A stretch of DNA of 64,000 bases. Origin: Nocardioides gilvus (lineage in GTDB: Bacteria > Actinomycetota > Actinomycetes > Propionibacteriales > Nocardioidaceae). Where the stretch lies: assembly GCF_003194605.1 (NCBI RefSeq), contig NZ_QHKY01000002.1, positions 186,001-250,000 of the forward strand, given 5' to 3'. Position numbers and translations under genes: made by a program. Below the pieces are notes generated by a model. That model made no database searches and was not told the DNA's origin. It saw only the letters and a program-made list of their open reading frames with translations. This document shows positions 1 through 9,354 of this stretch, one piece after another (positions within the stretch are counted from its first letter, which is position 1; the number at the start of each line of letters is the position of its first letter).

Positions 1-673
1 CGATGCGGATCGCGGTCCGGTAGAGCGGACGGTCGTGCTCGTGCCTCTTGCTGACGTAGAGGTAGGCCGCGACGCCGGCCATGAACGCACCCGCGGTCAT
101 GTAGGCGGCCATGATCACGTGCGGGAAGGTGACGAGCTGGACCTTGTTGAACATGACGGCCCAGAAGTCGATCATCTCGGCGCGACCGTTGGCCTCGTTG
201 TAGAAGTAGCCGACGGGGTGCTGCATCCAGCTGTTGGCCGCGAGGATGAAGTAGGCCGAGGCGAGCGTGCCGAGGTGGACCAACCACATGCAGGCGGCGT
301 GCAGGGCGCGGGGGAGCTTGTCCCAGCCGAAGACCCACAGTCCCAGGAACGTGGACTCGAGGAAGAAGGCGAGCAGTCCTTCGATCGCCAGGGGTGCTCC
401 GAAGACATCGCCGACGAAGCGCGAGTAGTCGGACCAGTTCATGCCGAACTGGAACTCCTGCACGATGCCGGTCACCAGGCCGAGTGCGAAGTTGATCAGG
501 AAGAGCTTGCCGAAGAACTTGGTCAGACGCAGGTACTCCTCCTTGCGGGTGCGCAGCCACATGGTCTCCAGGATCGCCAGCAGGGCGGAGAGACCGATCG
601 TGAGCGGCACGAACAAGAAGTGATAGACGGTGATGATGCCGAACTGCCATCTGGCAATTTCCAGAACGTCCAC
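1..673 (-). CDS. cydA: Cytochrome bd ubiquinol oxidase subunit I, N-terminal part (cut by window edge)
   Basis: The first 224 codons are present; the gene runs off the left edge. CydA carries the three haems of cytochrome bd oxidase in the plasma membrane and oxidises quinol with oxygen. The translation begins MDVLEIARWQFGIITVYHF and shows the family ligands one place before E. coli numbering: His18 (haem b595), Glu98 and Glu106, and His185 in VTFPHVIMAAYM. Several hydrophobic helices are visible. The start is GTG with GGAG upstream; no in-frame ATG lies above it. The gene is divergent from the BlaI-like regulator, and the operator array between them could serve both. Confidence 0.95.
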   Translation of the reverse strand, partial: MDVLEIARWQFGIITVYHFLFVPLTIGLSALLAILETMWLRTRKEEYLRLTKFFGKLFLINFALGLVTGIVQEFQFGMNWSDYSRFVGDVFGAPLAIEGLLAFFLESTFLGLWVFGWDKLPRALHAACMWLVHLGTLASAYFILAANSWMQHPVGYFYNEANGRAEMIDFWAVMFNKVQLVTFPHVIMAAYMTAGAFMAGVAAYLYVSKRHEHDRPLYRTAIRI

Positions 674-725
674 ATTGACTCCGTTGGTGAGTGGCCATGG
701 CCGGAGTTCCTCGAACCCCGGCCTC

Positions 726-779
726 TACTACGCACTGTAGTTACTACGCACTGTAGTACGGAGTGCTCCGTAGTACTAT
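726..779. promoter_or_regulatory. Tandem BlaI-type operators with overlapping -10 box
   Basis: Two contiguous identical 16-bp units, TACTACGCACTGTAGT (726-741 and 742-757), each carry the dyad ACTAC-N5-GTAGT. A third dyad, TACGGAGTGCTCCGTA, spans 757-772. TACTAT at 774-779 is a good -10 for the rightward gene, so a bound repressor would block it. ACTAC/GTAGT dyads resemble BlaI/MecI operators. Autoregulation by the adjacent BlaI-like protein is inferred; the leftward cydA promoter may also be affected. Confidence 0.75.
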
Positions 780-785
780 GTGGGG

Positions 786-1190
786 GTGACCACGATGAAG
801 CGGACCCCCCGTAAGCAGGCCAAGGCATCGCTCGGTGAACTCGAGCGCGCGGTGATGGACGTCCTGTGGGAGCTGCCCGATGGACAGGACGTCACGGTGC
901 GTGAGGTGCACACCACGCTCAGCTCCACTCGCGACGTCGCCTACACCACGGTCATGACGGTGATGGACCGGCTGGCTCGCAAGGAGCTGGTCGTGCAGCA
1001 GAAGTCCGGGCGTGCCTACCGTTACCACCCAGCGACCTCGCGCGCGGAGATGACCGCCGACATGATGCGCGGCACCCTGTCCACCCTCGGGTCGGGGGAG
1101 CGTGGCCCGGCACTCGTCGCCTTCGTGGAGGAGGCGTCCGCCGAGGACGTGGAGGCGCTGCGTCAGGCCCTCGCTGCCCTGGGCGACTGA
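786..1190 (+). CDS. BlaI/MecI/CopY-family transcriptional repressor
   Basis: A winged-helix repressor of the BlaI family, about 134 residues and typical in length. The N-terminal half (SLGELERAVMDVLW, then YTTVMTVMDRLARKELV) is the DNA-binding domain. The C-terminal helices (LVAFVEEASAEDVEALRQAL) form the dimer region that the partner protease normally cleaves. The start is uncertain among GTG 780, GTG 786 and ATG 795. GTG 786 is chosen because the -10 box at 774-779 would place the transcript start there, giving a leaderless mRNA. The gene lies eight bases before the M56 peptidase gene, the usual sensor partner. Confidence 0.9.
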   Translation: MTTMKRTPRKQAKASLGELERAVMDVLWELPDGQDVTVREVHTTLSSTRDVAYTTVMTVMDRLARKELVVQQKSGRAYRYHPATSRAEMTADMMRGTLSTLGSGERGPALVAFVEEASAEDVEALRQALAALGD

Positions 1191-1198
1191 CTGCCGAC

Positions 1199-2062
1199 GT
1201 GATCACCCCCTTCGTGCTCGGTCTGCTGGCCGTCGCGCTGGCCGGCCCGGTGCCAGCGCTGATGGCGCGTTGGCGCGGCCTCCACCACACCCCGTTCGTC
1301 GCCATGCTCCTGTGGCAGTCGGTGGCGCTCGCCGGTGTCCTGGCCGCCGTCGGTGCCGGTCTCTCGTTGTTCACCCACACGACCGGCACCTCGGACCTGA
1401 CCTGGCGCACCGGTCCGATCACTGTCCTGACCGTGCTGATCACCGTCACCGTCGTGGGCCGCCTGCTGCTCAGCGGCCACCTGGTCGGCACCTCACTCCG
1501 GGTCGTACGACGCCAGCAACGCCAGGAGCTCGACCTGCTTGCCGAGTGGCGCGGTCGGGTCCGCGTCGTCGAGCACGACGTGCCCGTGGCCTACTGCGTG
1601 CCCAGCGTCACCGAGCCGCGGGTCGTGGTCTCCGATGCGACCCTGACCAGGCTCGACGAGGGCCAGCTCAACGCCGTCTTCGCGCACGAACGGGCCCACC
1701 TCACCGCCCGCCACGACCTGGTCCTCGAGGCGTTCACGGTCCTGCACCGGGCCTTCCCCCGCTGGGTCTCCTCCGACGCCGCGCTGCGAGAGGTGCGTCT
1801 GCTCGCGGAGATCCTTGCCGATCGCGCCGCACTCCGGGTCGCTCCGGCCAAGGACCTCGGGGGAGCGCTGCTGGCGATGGCGACCGGGCGTACGCCCGAG
1901 GGCGCCATGGGTGCCAGCACCGTGGACCTGGTCGAGCGGGTCCGACTTCTCGGCGAGCTCCGACCTCGACCTGCCCAGACGGTGCTCATCGCGTTGCTGG
2001 GGTGGGCCGTCCTGGTGCTGCCCACCGGGCTGGTCGTCGCGCCCTGGCTCACCGCGCTCTGA
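1199..2062 (+). CDS. BlaR1-like M56 family membrane metallopeptidase
   Basis: A 287-residue membrane protease with the zinc motif HERAH at residues 163-167, N-terminal hydrophobic helices (about 1-20, 32-58 and 75-95) and a C-terminal helix (about 262-285). It lacks the long penicillin-binding sensor domain of true BlaR1, as many actinobacterial homologues do. The family cleaves or inactivates the cognate BlaI repressor after a cell-envelope signal. It starts with GTG just after the BlaI-like gene and is probably cotranscribed with it. The signal sensed here is unknown. Confidence 0.88.
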   Translation: MITPFVLGLLAVALAGPVPALMARWRGLHHTPFVAMLLWQSVALAGVLAAVGAGLSLFTHTTGTSDLTWRTGPITVLTVLITVTVVGRLLLSGHLVGTSLRVVRRQQRQELDLLAEWRGRVRVVEHDVPVAYCVPSVTEPRVVVSDATLTRLDEGQLNAVFAHERAHLTARHDLVLEAFTVLHRAFPRWVSSDAALREVRLLAEILADRAALRVAPAKDLGGALLAMATGRTPEGAMGASTVDLVERVRLLGELRPRPAQTVLIALLGWAVLVLPTGLVVAPWLTAL

Positions 2063-2119
2063 CTCCGCTCTCTGGCAGGCCGATCCCGCAGCCACTCGGC
2101 GACACGCATCTGTGGTTCA

Positions 2120-2148
2120 TGTGACTGATGGGACCGATCAACTAGGGT
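2120..2148 (+). promoter_or_regulatory. Candidate ftsK promoter
   Basis: TAGGGT at 2143-2148 fits a -10 box, with TGTGAC 17 bases upstream as a weak -35. The start codon is only seven bases beyond the -10, so transcription would begin at or near the ATG with almost no leader. Assigned by inspection only. Confidence 0.35.
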
Positions 2149-2155
2149 CGAAACC

Positions 2156-4795
2156 ATGGCGACCCGTACGTCTTCCCCGCCGGGTTCGCGGAGTTCGAGC
2201 GCTTCCACGAAGAGTTCCGCTTCACGATCCCGGAGTACTGGCTCAAGCGCAGCCAGCAAGAACACCAAGCGTCCTGCCCCCAAAACGGCAGGACGCTCCT
2301 CTGCCGCGTCCCAGAACCGTTCGGCCCAGCGACGGCCGGCCCCCCGGGCCGTCCGCAACGGTCCGGGTCCGGTGAGTCGTGGTTTCGGCGCTCTCGGGCG
2401 CGGGGTCCGTACGGTCTGGCTCGGCACGGCGCACGGCGCCGGTTCCGTCGCACGCAGCTTCGGCCACAGCGCTCGAGACCTTGACCCGGCGCTGAGGCGT
2501 GACGGGGTCGGTCTCTTCCTGCTGGGTCTGGGAGTCGTCGTCGCGGGTGCCGTCTGGTTCCAGCCGCCCGGTGGCGCCATGGACCTGATCCGCTCCGCCA
2601 CCGCCGGCACCGTCGGCAAGGTCGCGTGGATCGTCCCCCTCGTCTTCGTCTACCTGGGGTGGCGCATGCTGCGCGACCCCGAGCGGAACGGCCCGGCCGG
2701 ACGCCAGGTTATCGGCTGGACCGCCGTCCTCCTGGGCGTGCTCGGGCTGATTCACATCGCCAACGGCAGCCCGAAGCCGAGCCTGGGCGACGCCAGCGAG
2801 CTCCAGCAGGCCGGGGGAGCGATCGGGTTCGTCGTCGCCAGCCTGCTCCTGGACCTCTTGCGCACCCCGTTCGTGGTCGTGCCGTTGCTCGTCCTGCTCA
2901 CGCTCTTCGGGGTCCTGGTCATCACGGCCACCCCGATCTACCAGATCCCGACGCGTCTGCGTGAGCTCACCGACCGTCTCCTGGGTCGCACGTACGACGA
3001 GGACAGCGAGGAGGAGTCCACGCGTCGTCAGCGCCGCGGCGCAGGCGACGAGATCGACCCCGACATGGGCGACCCCGCCTACGACACCCCGCTCCTCGAG
3101 GATCGTGAGATCACCAAGCGGCGTCGTCGGCCGGACCCGATCGACGTGGCCCTGGGTCACGACGCACTGGGCCACGACGCACTGGGCCACGACGCGGACA
3201 CCGAGGTCAACCCTGCGGTGCCGGGCAACGCCGGCGTCGACATCTTCAACCCCGCCGACGAGGCCGTCGAGCCCCCGCCGCACACGCCGCTGCCGCCTCG
3301 CGTGGAGCAGTTGGCTCTCTCCGGCGACATCACCTACACGCTTCCGTCCAGCGACGTGCTCAAGCCCGGTTCGGTCGGCAAGAGCCGGTCCAAGGCCAGC
3401 GACGACGTCGTCGTACGGCTGACGCAGGTGCTGGAGGAGTTCGGCATCGACGCGCAGGTGACCGGCTACACCCGTGGTCCGACCGTGACCCGCTACGAGG
3501 TCGAGCTCGGCCCGGCGGTGAAGGTCGAGAAGGTCACGGCGCTGTCGAAGAACATCGCCTACGCCGTCGCGTCGGCTGACGTGCGCATCCTGAGCCCGAT
3601 CCCGGGCAAGTCCGCGATCGGTATCGAGATCCCGAACCTCGACAAGGAGATCGTCTCCCTCGGTGACGTGTTGCGCTCCGACGCGGCGCGCAACAACCAC
3701 CACCCGATGGTGACCGGCCTGGGCAAGGACGTCGAGGGCGGCTACGTCGTCACCAACCTGGCCAAGATGCCCCACCTGCTGGTGGCTGGTGCCACCGGAT
3801 CCGGAAAGTCGTCGTTCATCAACTCGATGATCACCTCGATCCTGATGCGCTCCACGCCCGACGAGGTGCGGATGATCATGGTCGACCCCAAGCGGGTCGA
3901 GTTGAACGCCTACGAGGGCATTCCCCACCTGATCACCCCGATCATCACCAGCCCCAAGAAGGCCGCCGAGGCGCTCCAGTGGGTCGTGCGCGAGATGGAC
4001 ATGCGCTACGACGACCTGGCGAACTTTGGTTTCCGTCACCTGGACGACTTCAACAAGGCCGTGCGCGCCGGCACCGTCGAGGTCCCGGCCGGCAGCGAGC
4101 GCGTGCTCTCGCCGTACCCGTACCTCCTGGTCATCGTCGACGAGCTCGCCGACCTGATGATGGTCGCCCCGCGCGACGTCGAGGACGCGATCGTCCGCAT
4201 CACCCAGCTCGCGCGAGCAGCCGGCATCCACCTGGTGCTCGCCACCCAGCGCCCGTCCGTCGACGTGGTCACCGGCCTGATCAAGGCCAACGTCCCGTCC
4301 CGTCTGGCCTTCGCGACCTCCAGCCTGGGCGACTCCCGGGTGATCCTCGACCAGCCCGGCGCCGAGAAGCTGGTCGGTCAGGGTGACGGTCTCTTCCTGC
4401 CGATGGGCACCTCCAAGCCGGTCCGTGTCCAGGGTGCCTGGGTCACGGAGGCCGAGGTGGCCCAGGTCGTGGCTGCCTGCAAGGAGCAGTTGGAGCCCAC
4501 CTACATCGAAGAGGTCACCGCGCCCGCAGCCGCCAAGCGCGACCTCGACGACGACATCGGTGACGACCTCGACCTGGTCGTCCAGGCGATCGAGCTCGTG
4601 GTCTCCACGCAGTTCGGTTCGACCTCGATGTTGCAGCGCAAACTGCGTGTCGGTTTCGCGAAGGCAGGTCGACTCATGGACATCATGGAGAGCCGCGGAG
4701 TCGTGGGGCCCAGTGAGGGTTCCAAGGCACGAGACGTACTGGTCAAGCCGGACGAGATCGACGGCGTGATCGCCACCCTGGAGGGGGACCGATGA
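2156..4795 (+). CDS. ftsK: FtsK/SpoIIIE-family DNA translocase
   Basis: An 879-residue septal DNA pump that clears and resolves chromosome termini at division. The N-terminus is a basic, Ser/Thr-rich tail (1-60). Four membrane helices follow (about 120-270), then an acidic linker and the RecA-like motor with Walker A GATGSGKS at 545-552 and Walker B LLVIVDELAD near 656-665. The C-terminal gamma winged helix that reads KOPS-type signals is present (about 815-879). The length is normal for actinobacteria. The linker contains a three-fold LGHDA repeat. The stop overlaps the next start as ATGA, indicating translational coupling. Confidence 0.97.
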   Translation: MATRTSSPPGSRSSSASTKSSASRSRSTGSSAASKNTKRPAPKTAGRSSAASQNRSAQRRPAPRAVRNGPGPVSRGFGALGRGVRTVWLGTAHGAGSVARSFGHSARDLDPALRRDGVGLFLLGLGVVVAGAVWFQPPGGAMDLIRSATAGTVGKVAWIVPLVFVYLGWRMLRDPERNGPAGRQVIGWTAVLLGVLGLIHIANGSPKPSLGDASELQQAGGAIGFVVASLLLDLLRTPFVVVPLLVLLTLFGVLVITATPIYQIPTRLRELTDRLLGRTYDEDSEEESTRRQRRGAGDEIDPDMGDPAYDTPLLEDREITKRRRRPDPIDVALGHDALGHDALGHDADTEVNPAVPGNAGVDIFNPADEAVEPPPHTPLPPRVEQLALSGDITYTLPSSDVLKPGSVGKSRSKASDDVVVRLTQVLEEFGIDAQVTGYTRGPTVTRYEVELGPAVKVEKVTALSKNIAYAVASADVRILSPIPGKSAIGIEIPNLDKEIVSLGDVLRSDAARNNHHPMVTGLGKDVEGGYVVTNLAKMPHLLVAGATGSGKSSFINSMITSILMRSTPDEVRMIMVDPKRVELNAYEGIPHLITPIITSPKKAAEALQWVVREMDMRYDDLANFGFRHLDDFNKAVRAGTVEVPAGSERVLSPYPYLLVIVDELADLMMVAPRDVEDAIVRITQLARAAGIHLVLATQRPSVDVVTGLIKANVPSRLAFATSSLGDSRVILDQPGAEKLVGQGDGLFLPMGTSKPVRVQGAWVTEAEVAQVVAACKEQLEPTYIEEVTAPAAAKRDLDDDIGDDLDLVVQAIELVVSTQFGSTSMLQRKLRVGFAKAGRLMDIMESRGVVGPSEGSKARDVLVKPDEIDGVIATLEGDR
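3152..3196 (+). repeat. 15-bp tandem repeat within ftsK linker (x3)
   Basis: Three adjacent 15-bp units, CTGGGYCACGACGCR, encode LGHDA three times in the low-complexity linker between the membrane and motor domains. Being in frame, copy-number changes would only alter linker length. Confidence 0.85.
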
Positions 4796-6654
4796 ACACT
4801 GCCGAGCAGTACGACGACAACGCGTCCGAGTTGGACCACCACAGGTCCGAGATCGACGGCGCGGGGTTGACGGTCGCCGGGGAGATCGTCGAGGTCCGTC
4901 GCAACGCGGGTGTCTCCGCCGGTGTCGGCGCCGTGGCCTCAGCCGTGGGCATCGCCTGGTTCGGTCGAGCCATCGGCACCGGTTCGGTCCTCGACTGGGC
5001 GCTCGTCGCCGTCATGGCCCTGCTCAGCGTGAGTTGGCTCGCAGCCTTCGTCGACGCCCGTACGCCGCTCCTCGTCGCCGACGCGCAGGGTGTGCGGCTT
5101 CGCCTCGGCCGAGCGTGGCTCGGTCTGCCCTGGAGTGCGGTGGCCCGGGTCGAGCACCGTCCGCGCCGCGGTCTCCTGCGCGACGGGGTCCTCAACGTCG
5201 TTCCGCACAACCCCGACCGTCTGCTCGCGGAGGTCGGCCCGGCCGGCAAGCGGCAGGCTCGCCTGGCTTCTCGACTGCACGGTGGCCCGTTGGCTGTACC
5301 GCTCGGCCTCAGCACCAAGGTGATCTCCGATGTAGACCTCACCGACGCCCTGGCCCGACTGGCCGAGCGCAACGCCGAGGTCGTCCTCATCGACGCCCCC
5401 CAGGCGGACACCGAGCTCGTCGACGTCGACGGTGTGGACCGGGCTGATGTCTCGAGCGAGCTCGCCGAGGGTGACCAGCTGGACGTCGCTCCCACGGACT
5501 CGCCTCGCCGTGGGGCCAGGGCTCGCGCGTTCGTGTCCCGTGCCAGCTCGGGCGTGACTGCTGCCATCGGCGCAGTCACCTCGAGGCGTACGCACGACGA
5601 GGTCGTCGAGGACGACCTCGAGGCCTCGGACCTCGCCCTGCTCGACGACGAGACGGCCAGCGAAACCCCCGAGCCGATCCGCCCGGTCACCGCGCCGGCG
5701 CGGGGCGAAGTGGTGAGCATCGCCGCGGTCGTCGACGAGACCTCGGAATTGGTGCTTGCCGAGACCGAGACCGAGTCCGTCGAGTCGGCTGACGAGACGG
5801 ACCAGGACCAGGCTGGGCAGGACGAGGCTGAGCAGGACCGGGCTGAGCAGGACCCGAGGTGGGCCCAGCGGGTGCGCCCGATCTCACGCGAGGGCCACGC
5901 GGTCGCTCCGCTCGTCCTGGACGCCTTCGACGTCGAACCTGCCTCCGACCCGGTTGTGGGCCCTGAGCTCCGAGCGGCTCGTACGCGCCTGGGTCTGACC
6001 ACTGACCAGTTGGCCGAGCGGACCCGGATCCGTCCGCACGTCATCGAGGCCATCGAGGTCGACGACTTCGTGCCGTGCGGCGGCGACTTCTACGCACGCG
6101 GTCACCTTCGTACGCTCGCCCGGGTGCTGGGCGTCAACGTGGCACCGCTGTTGACGAGCTACGACGAGCGGTACGCCCACGCCCCGATCGACCCGCGACG
6201 GGTCTTCGAGGCAGAGTTGGCGACCGGTGCGCACGGTTCGATCCGTGGCACGCGTGGCGGCCCCAACTGGTCCATCCTGGTGGCCGCAGTGATGGCCCTG
6301 GTGCTGGTGTGGTCGGTGGCCAGGCTGGCCATGGACACGCCCGACGACGTGAGCAACACCCCGGTCCTCAACGGCTCCGGCGGACCGCAAGGAGTGGGTT
6401 CGGTGATCACCGAGCCCGTCTCCGTCACGGTGGAGGCCCCGGAGTCGGGCGCCGAGGTCGTCGTGCGCGACGCCAACGGTGCGGTCGTCTTCCAGGGCAC
6501 CCTGGCGATCGGCGAGAGCCAGGTCGTGAAGGCGTCCCCGCCGGTGCGGGTGCAGAGCAGTGACGGCTCCGTCACGGTGGTCGTCGACGGCGCCGAGCGC
6601 GGTGCCATCGGCGAGGGTGGAGAGCCCGGTCAGGGGACGTACGCCGGGGAGTGA
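4792..6654 (+). CDS. RodZ-like helix-turn-helix membrane protein with N-terminal PH-like membrane domain
   Basis: A 620-residue protein. Residues about 40-85 hold two hydrophobic helices, followed by a segment (TPLLVADAQGVRLRLGRAWLG) resembling bacterial PH-like domains. A long acidic linker follows, then a RodZ-type HTH_25 domain (ELRAARTRLGLTTDQLAERT, about 390-460), one membrane helix (about 497-515) and a C-terminal beta domain like DUF4115. RodZ links cell-shape or division machinery to the membrane. The linker has degenerate Glu/Gln/Asp repeats. The fused N-terminal domain is unusual for RodZ. It is translationally coupled to ftsK, which fits a divisome role (inferred). Confidence 0.8.
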   Translation: MNTAEQYDDNASELDHHRSEIDGAGLTVAGEIVEVRRNAGVSAGVGAVASAVGIAWFGRAIGTGSVLDWALVAVMALLSVSWLAAFVDARTPLLVADAQGVRLRLGRAWLGLPWSAVARVEHRPRRGLLRDGVLNVVPHNPDRLLAEVGPAGKRQARLASRLHGGPLAVPLGLSTKVISDVDLTDALARLAERNAEVVLIDAPQADTELVDVDGVDRADVSSELAEGDQLDVAPTDSPRRGARARAFVSRASSGVTAAIGAVTSRRTHDEVVEDDLEASDLALLDDETASETPEPIRPVTAPARGEVVSIAAVVDETSELVLAETETESVESADETDQDQAGQDEAEQDRAEQDPRWAQRVRPISREGHAVAPLVLDAFDVEPASDPVVGPELRAARTRLGLTTDQLAERTRIRPHVIEAIEVDDFVPCGGDFYARGHLRTLARVLGVNVAPLLTSYDERYAHAPIDPRRVFEAELATGAHGSIRGTRGGPNWSILVAAVMALVLVWSVARLAMDTPDDVSNTPVLNGSGGPQGVGSVITEPVSVTVEAPESGAEVVVRDANGAVVFQGTLAIGESQVVKASPPVRVQSSDGSVTVVVDGAERGAIGEGGEPGQGTYAGE

Positions 6655-6696
6655 CCGCGCGGCCCACAGGATGCGGCTCTGCGCTGCCCCAGCGGG

Positions 6697-6702
6697 CATA
6701 AT
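6697..6702 (+). promoter_or_regulatory. Candidate -10 box for rimO-pgsA-cinA
   Basis: CATAAT lies nine bases before the rimO ATG in the 57-base gap after the RodZ-like gene. No convincing -35 is seen. The transcript would be leaderless or nearly so. Confidence 0.35.
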
Positions 6703-6711
6703 CGTGAACCT

Positions 6712-8187
6712 ATGAGCCTCAAGATCTCTCCCGCCCCCGCTGCCCCGATCAGCGTCGCCGTGGTCACCCTCGGCTGCGCCCGCAACGAGGTCGACTCCGA
6801 AGAGCTCGCCGGACGCCTGGAGGCCGACGGCTTCCGCCTGGTGGACGACCCCGAGGACGCCCAGACCGTCGTGGTCAACACGTGCGGATTCGTCGAGTCG
6901 GCGAAGAAGGACTCCGTCGACACGCTGCTCCAGGCCAGTGACCTGAAGACGCAGGGTGGGGTCACTCAAGCAGTCGTCGCGGTCGGGTGCATGGCCGAGC
7001 GGTACGGCAAGGACCTCGCCGAGTCGCTGCCAGAGGCCGACGCGGTCCTGGGCTTCGACGACTATCCCGACATCGCGCAGCGTCTGCGCTCGATCCTCGG
7101 CGGTGAGAAGCACGAGCCGCACGTCCCGGCCGACCGTCGCCGACTGCTGCCGATCTCACCGACCGAGCGCGACGCCACGACGTTGAGTGTCCCGGGTTTT
7201 GCGGCCCCGGACCTCAACGCGGCCGAGTCGCCCGCCAGTGGGCCGCGCGCCATTCGCCGCCGTCTGGACGGTGGCCCGATGGCTCCGCTCAAGCTGGCCA
7301 GCGGCTGCGACCGTCGTTGTTCGTTCTGCGCCATCCCCAGCTTCCGCGGCTCCTTCGTGAGCCGTCGTCCCAGTGACGTCATCCAGGAAGCGCAGTGGCT
7401 CGCCACCCAGGGGGTGAAGGAGCTCTTCCTGGTCTCGGAGAACTCCACCTCCTACGGCAAGGACCTCGGTGACCTGCGCCTTTTGGAGACGATGCTGCCC
7501 GAGCTCACCGCCATCGACGGGATCGAGTGGGTGCGCGTCTCCTACATGCAGCCGGCCGAGACGCGCCCGGGGCTGATCGAGGCGATGGCCCAGACGCCGG
7601 GCGTCGTCCCCTACTTCGACCTCTCCTTCCAGCACGCCAGCGCCGCGGTGCTGCGCCGGATGCGCCGCTTCGGTGACCCGCAGAGCTTCCTCGACCTCCT
7701 CGCGAAGGTCCGGGCCCAGGCGCCCGAGGCAGGCGTACGGGCCAACGTCATCGTCGGCTTCCCCGGGGAGACCGAGGAGGACGTCGAGACGCTGTGCCAC
7801 TTCCTTGAGGAGGCCCGTCTCGACGTGACCGGCGTCTTCGGCTACTCCGACGAGGACGGCACCGAGGCCGCGACGTACGACGGCAAGGTCGACGAGGACG
7901 AGGTGGCGGACCGTGTGGCCCACGTCAACGCCCTGGTCGAGGAGCTCACCAGCCAGCGGGCCGAGGAACGGATCGGCCAGCGCGTGCAGGTGCTCGTGGA
8001 GTCGGTCAGCGACGGCGTCGTCGAGGGCCGCGCCCAGCAGCAGGGCCCCGAGGTGGACGGGATGACTGCACTGCTCGATGCTCCTGTGGGCGCCGCGATC
8101 GGTGATCTCTACTGGGCCGACGTGGTGGCGAGTGAGGGAGTCGACCTGGTGGCTCGTGTGCAGGACCTGAGTGGAGGAGCCCGATGA
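6712..8187 (+). CDS. rimO: Ribosomal protein S12 methylthiotransferase
   Basis: A 491-residue radical-SAM enzyme that adds a methylthio group to an aspartate of ribosomal protein S12. The N-terminal UPF0004 domain supplies three cluster cysteines (Cys22 in [10 protein letters not shown], Cys58 and Cys93). The radical-SAM motif [10 protein letters not shown] holds Cys199, Cys203 and Cys206. A TRAM domain closes the protein. The pattern and length distinguish RimO/MiaB from other radical-SAM enzymes; the S12 assignment rests on overall resemblance and actinobacterial gene order. It overlaps pgsA by four bases (ATGA). Confidence 0.92.
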   Translation: MSLKISPAPAAPISVAVVTLGCARNEVDSEELAGRLEADGFRLVDDPEDAQTVVVNTCGFVESAKKDSVDTLLQASDLKTQGGVTQAVVAVGCMAERYGKDLAESLPEADAVLGFDDYPDIAQRLRSILGGEKHEPHVPADRRRLLPISPTERDATTLSVPGFAAPDLNAAESPASGPRAIRRRLDGGPMAPLKLASGCDRRCSFCAIPSFRGSFVSRRPSDVIQEAQWLATQGVKELFLVSENSTSYGKDLGDLRLLETMLPELTAIDGIEWVRVSYMQPAETRPGLIEAMAQTPGVVPYFDLSFQHASAAVLRRMRRFGDPQSFLDLLAKVRAQAPEAGVRANVIVGFPGETEEDVETLCHFLEEARLDVTGVFGYSDEDGTEAATYDGKVDEDEVADRVAHVNALVEELTSQRAEERIGQRVQVLVESVSDGVVEGRAQQQGPEVDGMTALLDAPVGAAIGDLYWADVVASEGVDLVARVQDLSGGAR

Positions 8188-8810
8188 CCGACACCGTCGT
8201 CAAGGCCAGCAACTACAACATCGCCAATGCCCTCACGGTCCTGCGGATCGTGATGGTGCCGTTCTTCGCGTGGGCGCTGCTGATGGACGGCGGCGACTCC
8301 GCACTGTGGCGCTGGGTGGCCTTCGGCATCTTCGTGGTGGCGATGATCACCGACAAGATCGACGGTGACCTGGCCCGCAAGTACAACCTGGTCACCGACT
8401 TCGGCAAGATCGCCGACCCCATCGCCGACAAGGCGATCACCGGCATGGCCCTGATCGGGCTCTCGCTGGTCGGCGACGTGTGGTGGTGGGTCACCATCGT
8501 CGTGCTGCTGCGGGAGTGGAGCGTGACGCTGCTGCGGCTCTCGGTGCTCAAGAGGGTCGTCATGCCGGCGGCCCAGTCGGGCAAGATCAAGACGGTGCTG
8601 CAGTCGCTGGCCCTCGGTCTCCTGCTCATGCCTATGCCGCACGGTGACGCCCACGGCGGAGCCTTCGACAACCTCGGCACTGCGGGTGAGGTCGTCTTCT
8701 ACGGCGGTCAGGTGGCGTTGGCCGGTGCGGTCGTCATGACCTTGTGGTCGGGCTTTGAGTTCTACCGAGAGGTCTGGCGCCAACGCGGGTCCTTGAAGCA
8801 GGGGGCCTGA
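8184..8810 (+). CDS. pgsA: CDP-diacylglycerol--glycerol-3-phosphate 3-phosphatidyltransferase
   Basis: A 208-residue integral membrane enzyme of phospholipid synthesis, making phosphatidylglycerol phosphate. It carries the exact CDP-alcohol phosphotransferase signature with Asp57, Asp60, Gly61, Ala64, Arg65, Gly74, Asp78 and Asp82. Several membrane helices surround the motif. Position between rimO and cinA is the usual actinobacterial context for PgsA, which favours it over phosphatidylinositol phosphate synthase. It starts at the ATGA overlap with rimO. Confidence 0.92.
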   Translation: MTDTVVKASNYNIANALTVLRIVMVPFFAWALLMDGGDSALWRWVAFGIFVVAMITDKIDGDLARKYNLVTDFGKIADPIADKAITGMALIGLSLVGDVWWWVTIVVLLREWSVTLLRLSVLKRVVMPAAQSGKIKTVLQSLALGLLLMPMPHGDAHGGAFDNLGTAGEVVFYGGQVALAGAVVMTLWSGFEFYREVWRQRGSLKQGA

Positions 8811-8813
8811 GCC

Positions 8814-9314
8814 ATGGACCTTGCCTCGTTGGGCGACTCCACCGGGGTCGTCAGGGAGTTGCTCCTCCGGGAGGCGACAGTGGGGACCGCGGAGTCCCTG
8901 ACCGGCGGTCAGGTGGCAGCAGCGATCACGACGGTCCCGGGCTCCTCAGGTGCCTTTCTCGGCGGCGTGGTGGCCTACGCGACCGAGGTCAAGGTCAAGG
9001 TGCTCGGTGTCCCCGAGCAGGTCGTGGAGGAACACGGAGTCATCTCGGCCGAGTGCGCAGAGTCGATGGCCACCGGAGTGCGCGAGTTGACCGGCGCCAC
9101 GTACGGGATCGCCACCACCGGCGTGGCCGGTCCTTCCGAGCAGGAGGGCAAGCCCCCCGGGACGGTCTTCGTCGCGGTGGCCGGGCCACGGGGGGTGGAG
9201 GTCGCGGCTTTGAACCCGCAGGGCAACCGGACCCAGATACAGTGGGCTTCGGTCGAAGGAGTCCTCAGTCTGCTGCTCGGAATCCTCCGCCGGGAAGAAC
9301 CAGCTGTCGGGTAG
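8814..9314 (+). CDS. pncC: CinA C-terminal-type nicotinamide-nucleotide amidohydrolase
   Basis: 166 residues matching the stand-alone C-terminal domain of CinA, which deamidates nicotinamide mononucleotide in pyridine nucleotide recycling. Motifs seen are [20 protein letters not shown] near the N-terminus, [16 protein letters not shown], and [20 protein letters not shown]. The N-terminal MoCF-like domain of full CinA is absent, as is common. It starts three bases after pgsA and is in the same operon. The amidase activity is from family knowledge. Confidence 0.9.
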   Translation: MDLASLGDSTGVVRELLLREATVGTAESLTGGQVAAAITTVPGSSGAFLGGVVAYATEVKVKVLGVPEQVVEEHGVISAECAESMATGVRELTGATYGIATTGVAGPSEQEGKPPGTVFVAVAGPRGVEVAALNPQGNRTQIQWASVEGVLSLLLGILRREEPAVG

Positions 9315-9354
9315 CGTTGTGACCGTTGAACCACTGATCAACCGAGGAGGGCGC

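Noticed and set aside
2243..4231. Minus-strand 662-codon frame opposite ftsK
   Set aside because: Shadow frame rich in Asp, Arg and His; ftsK is clearly coding.
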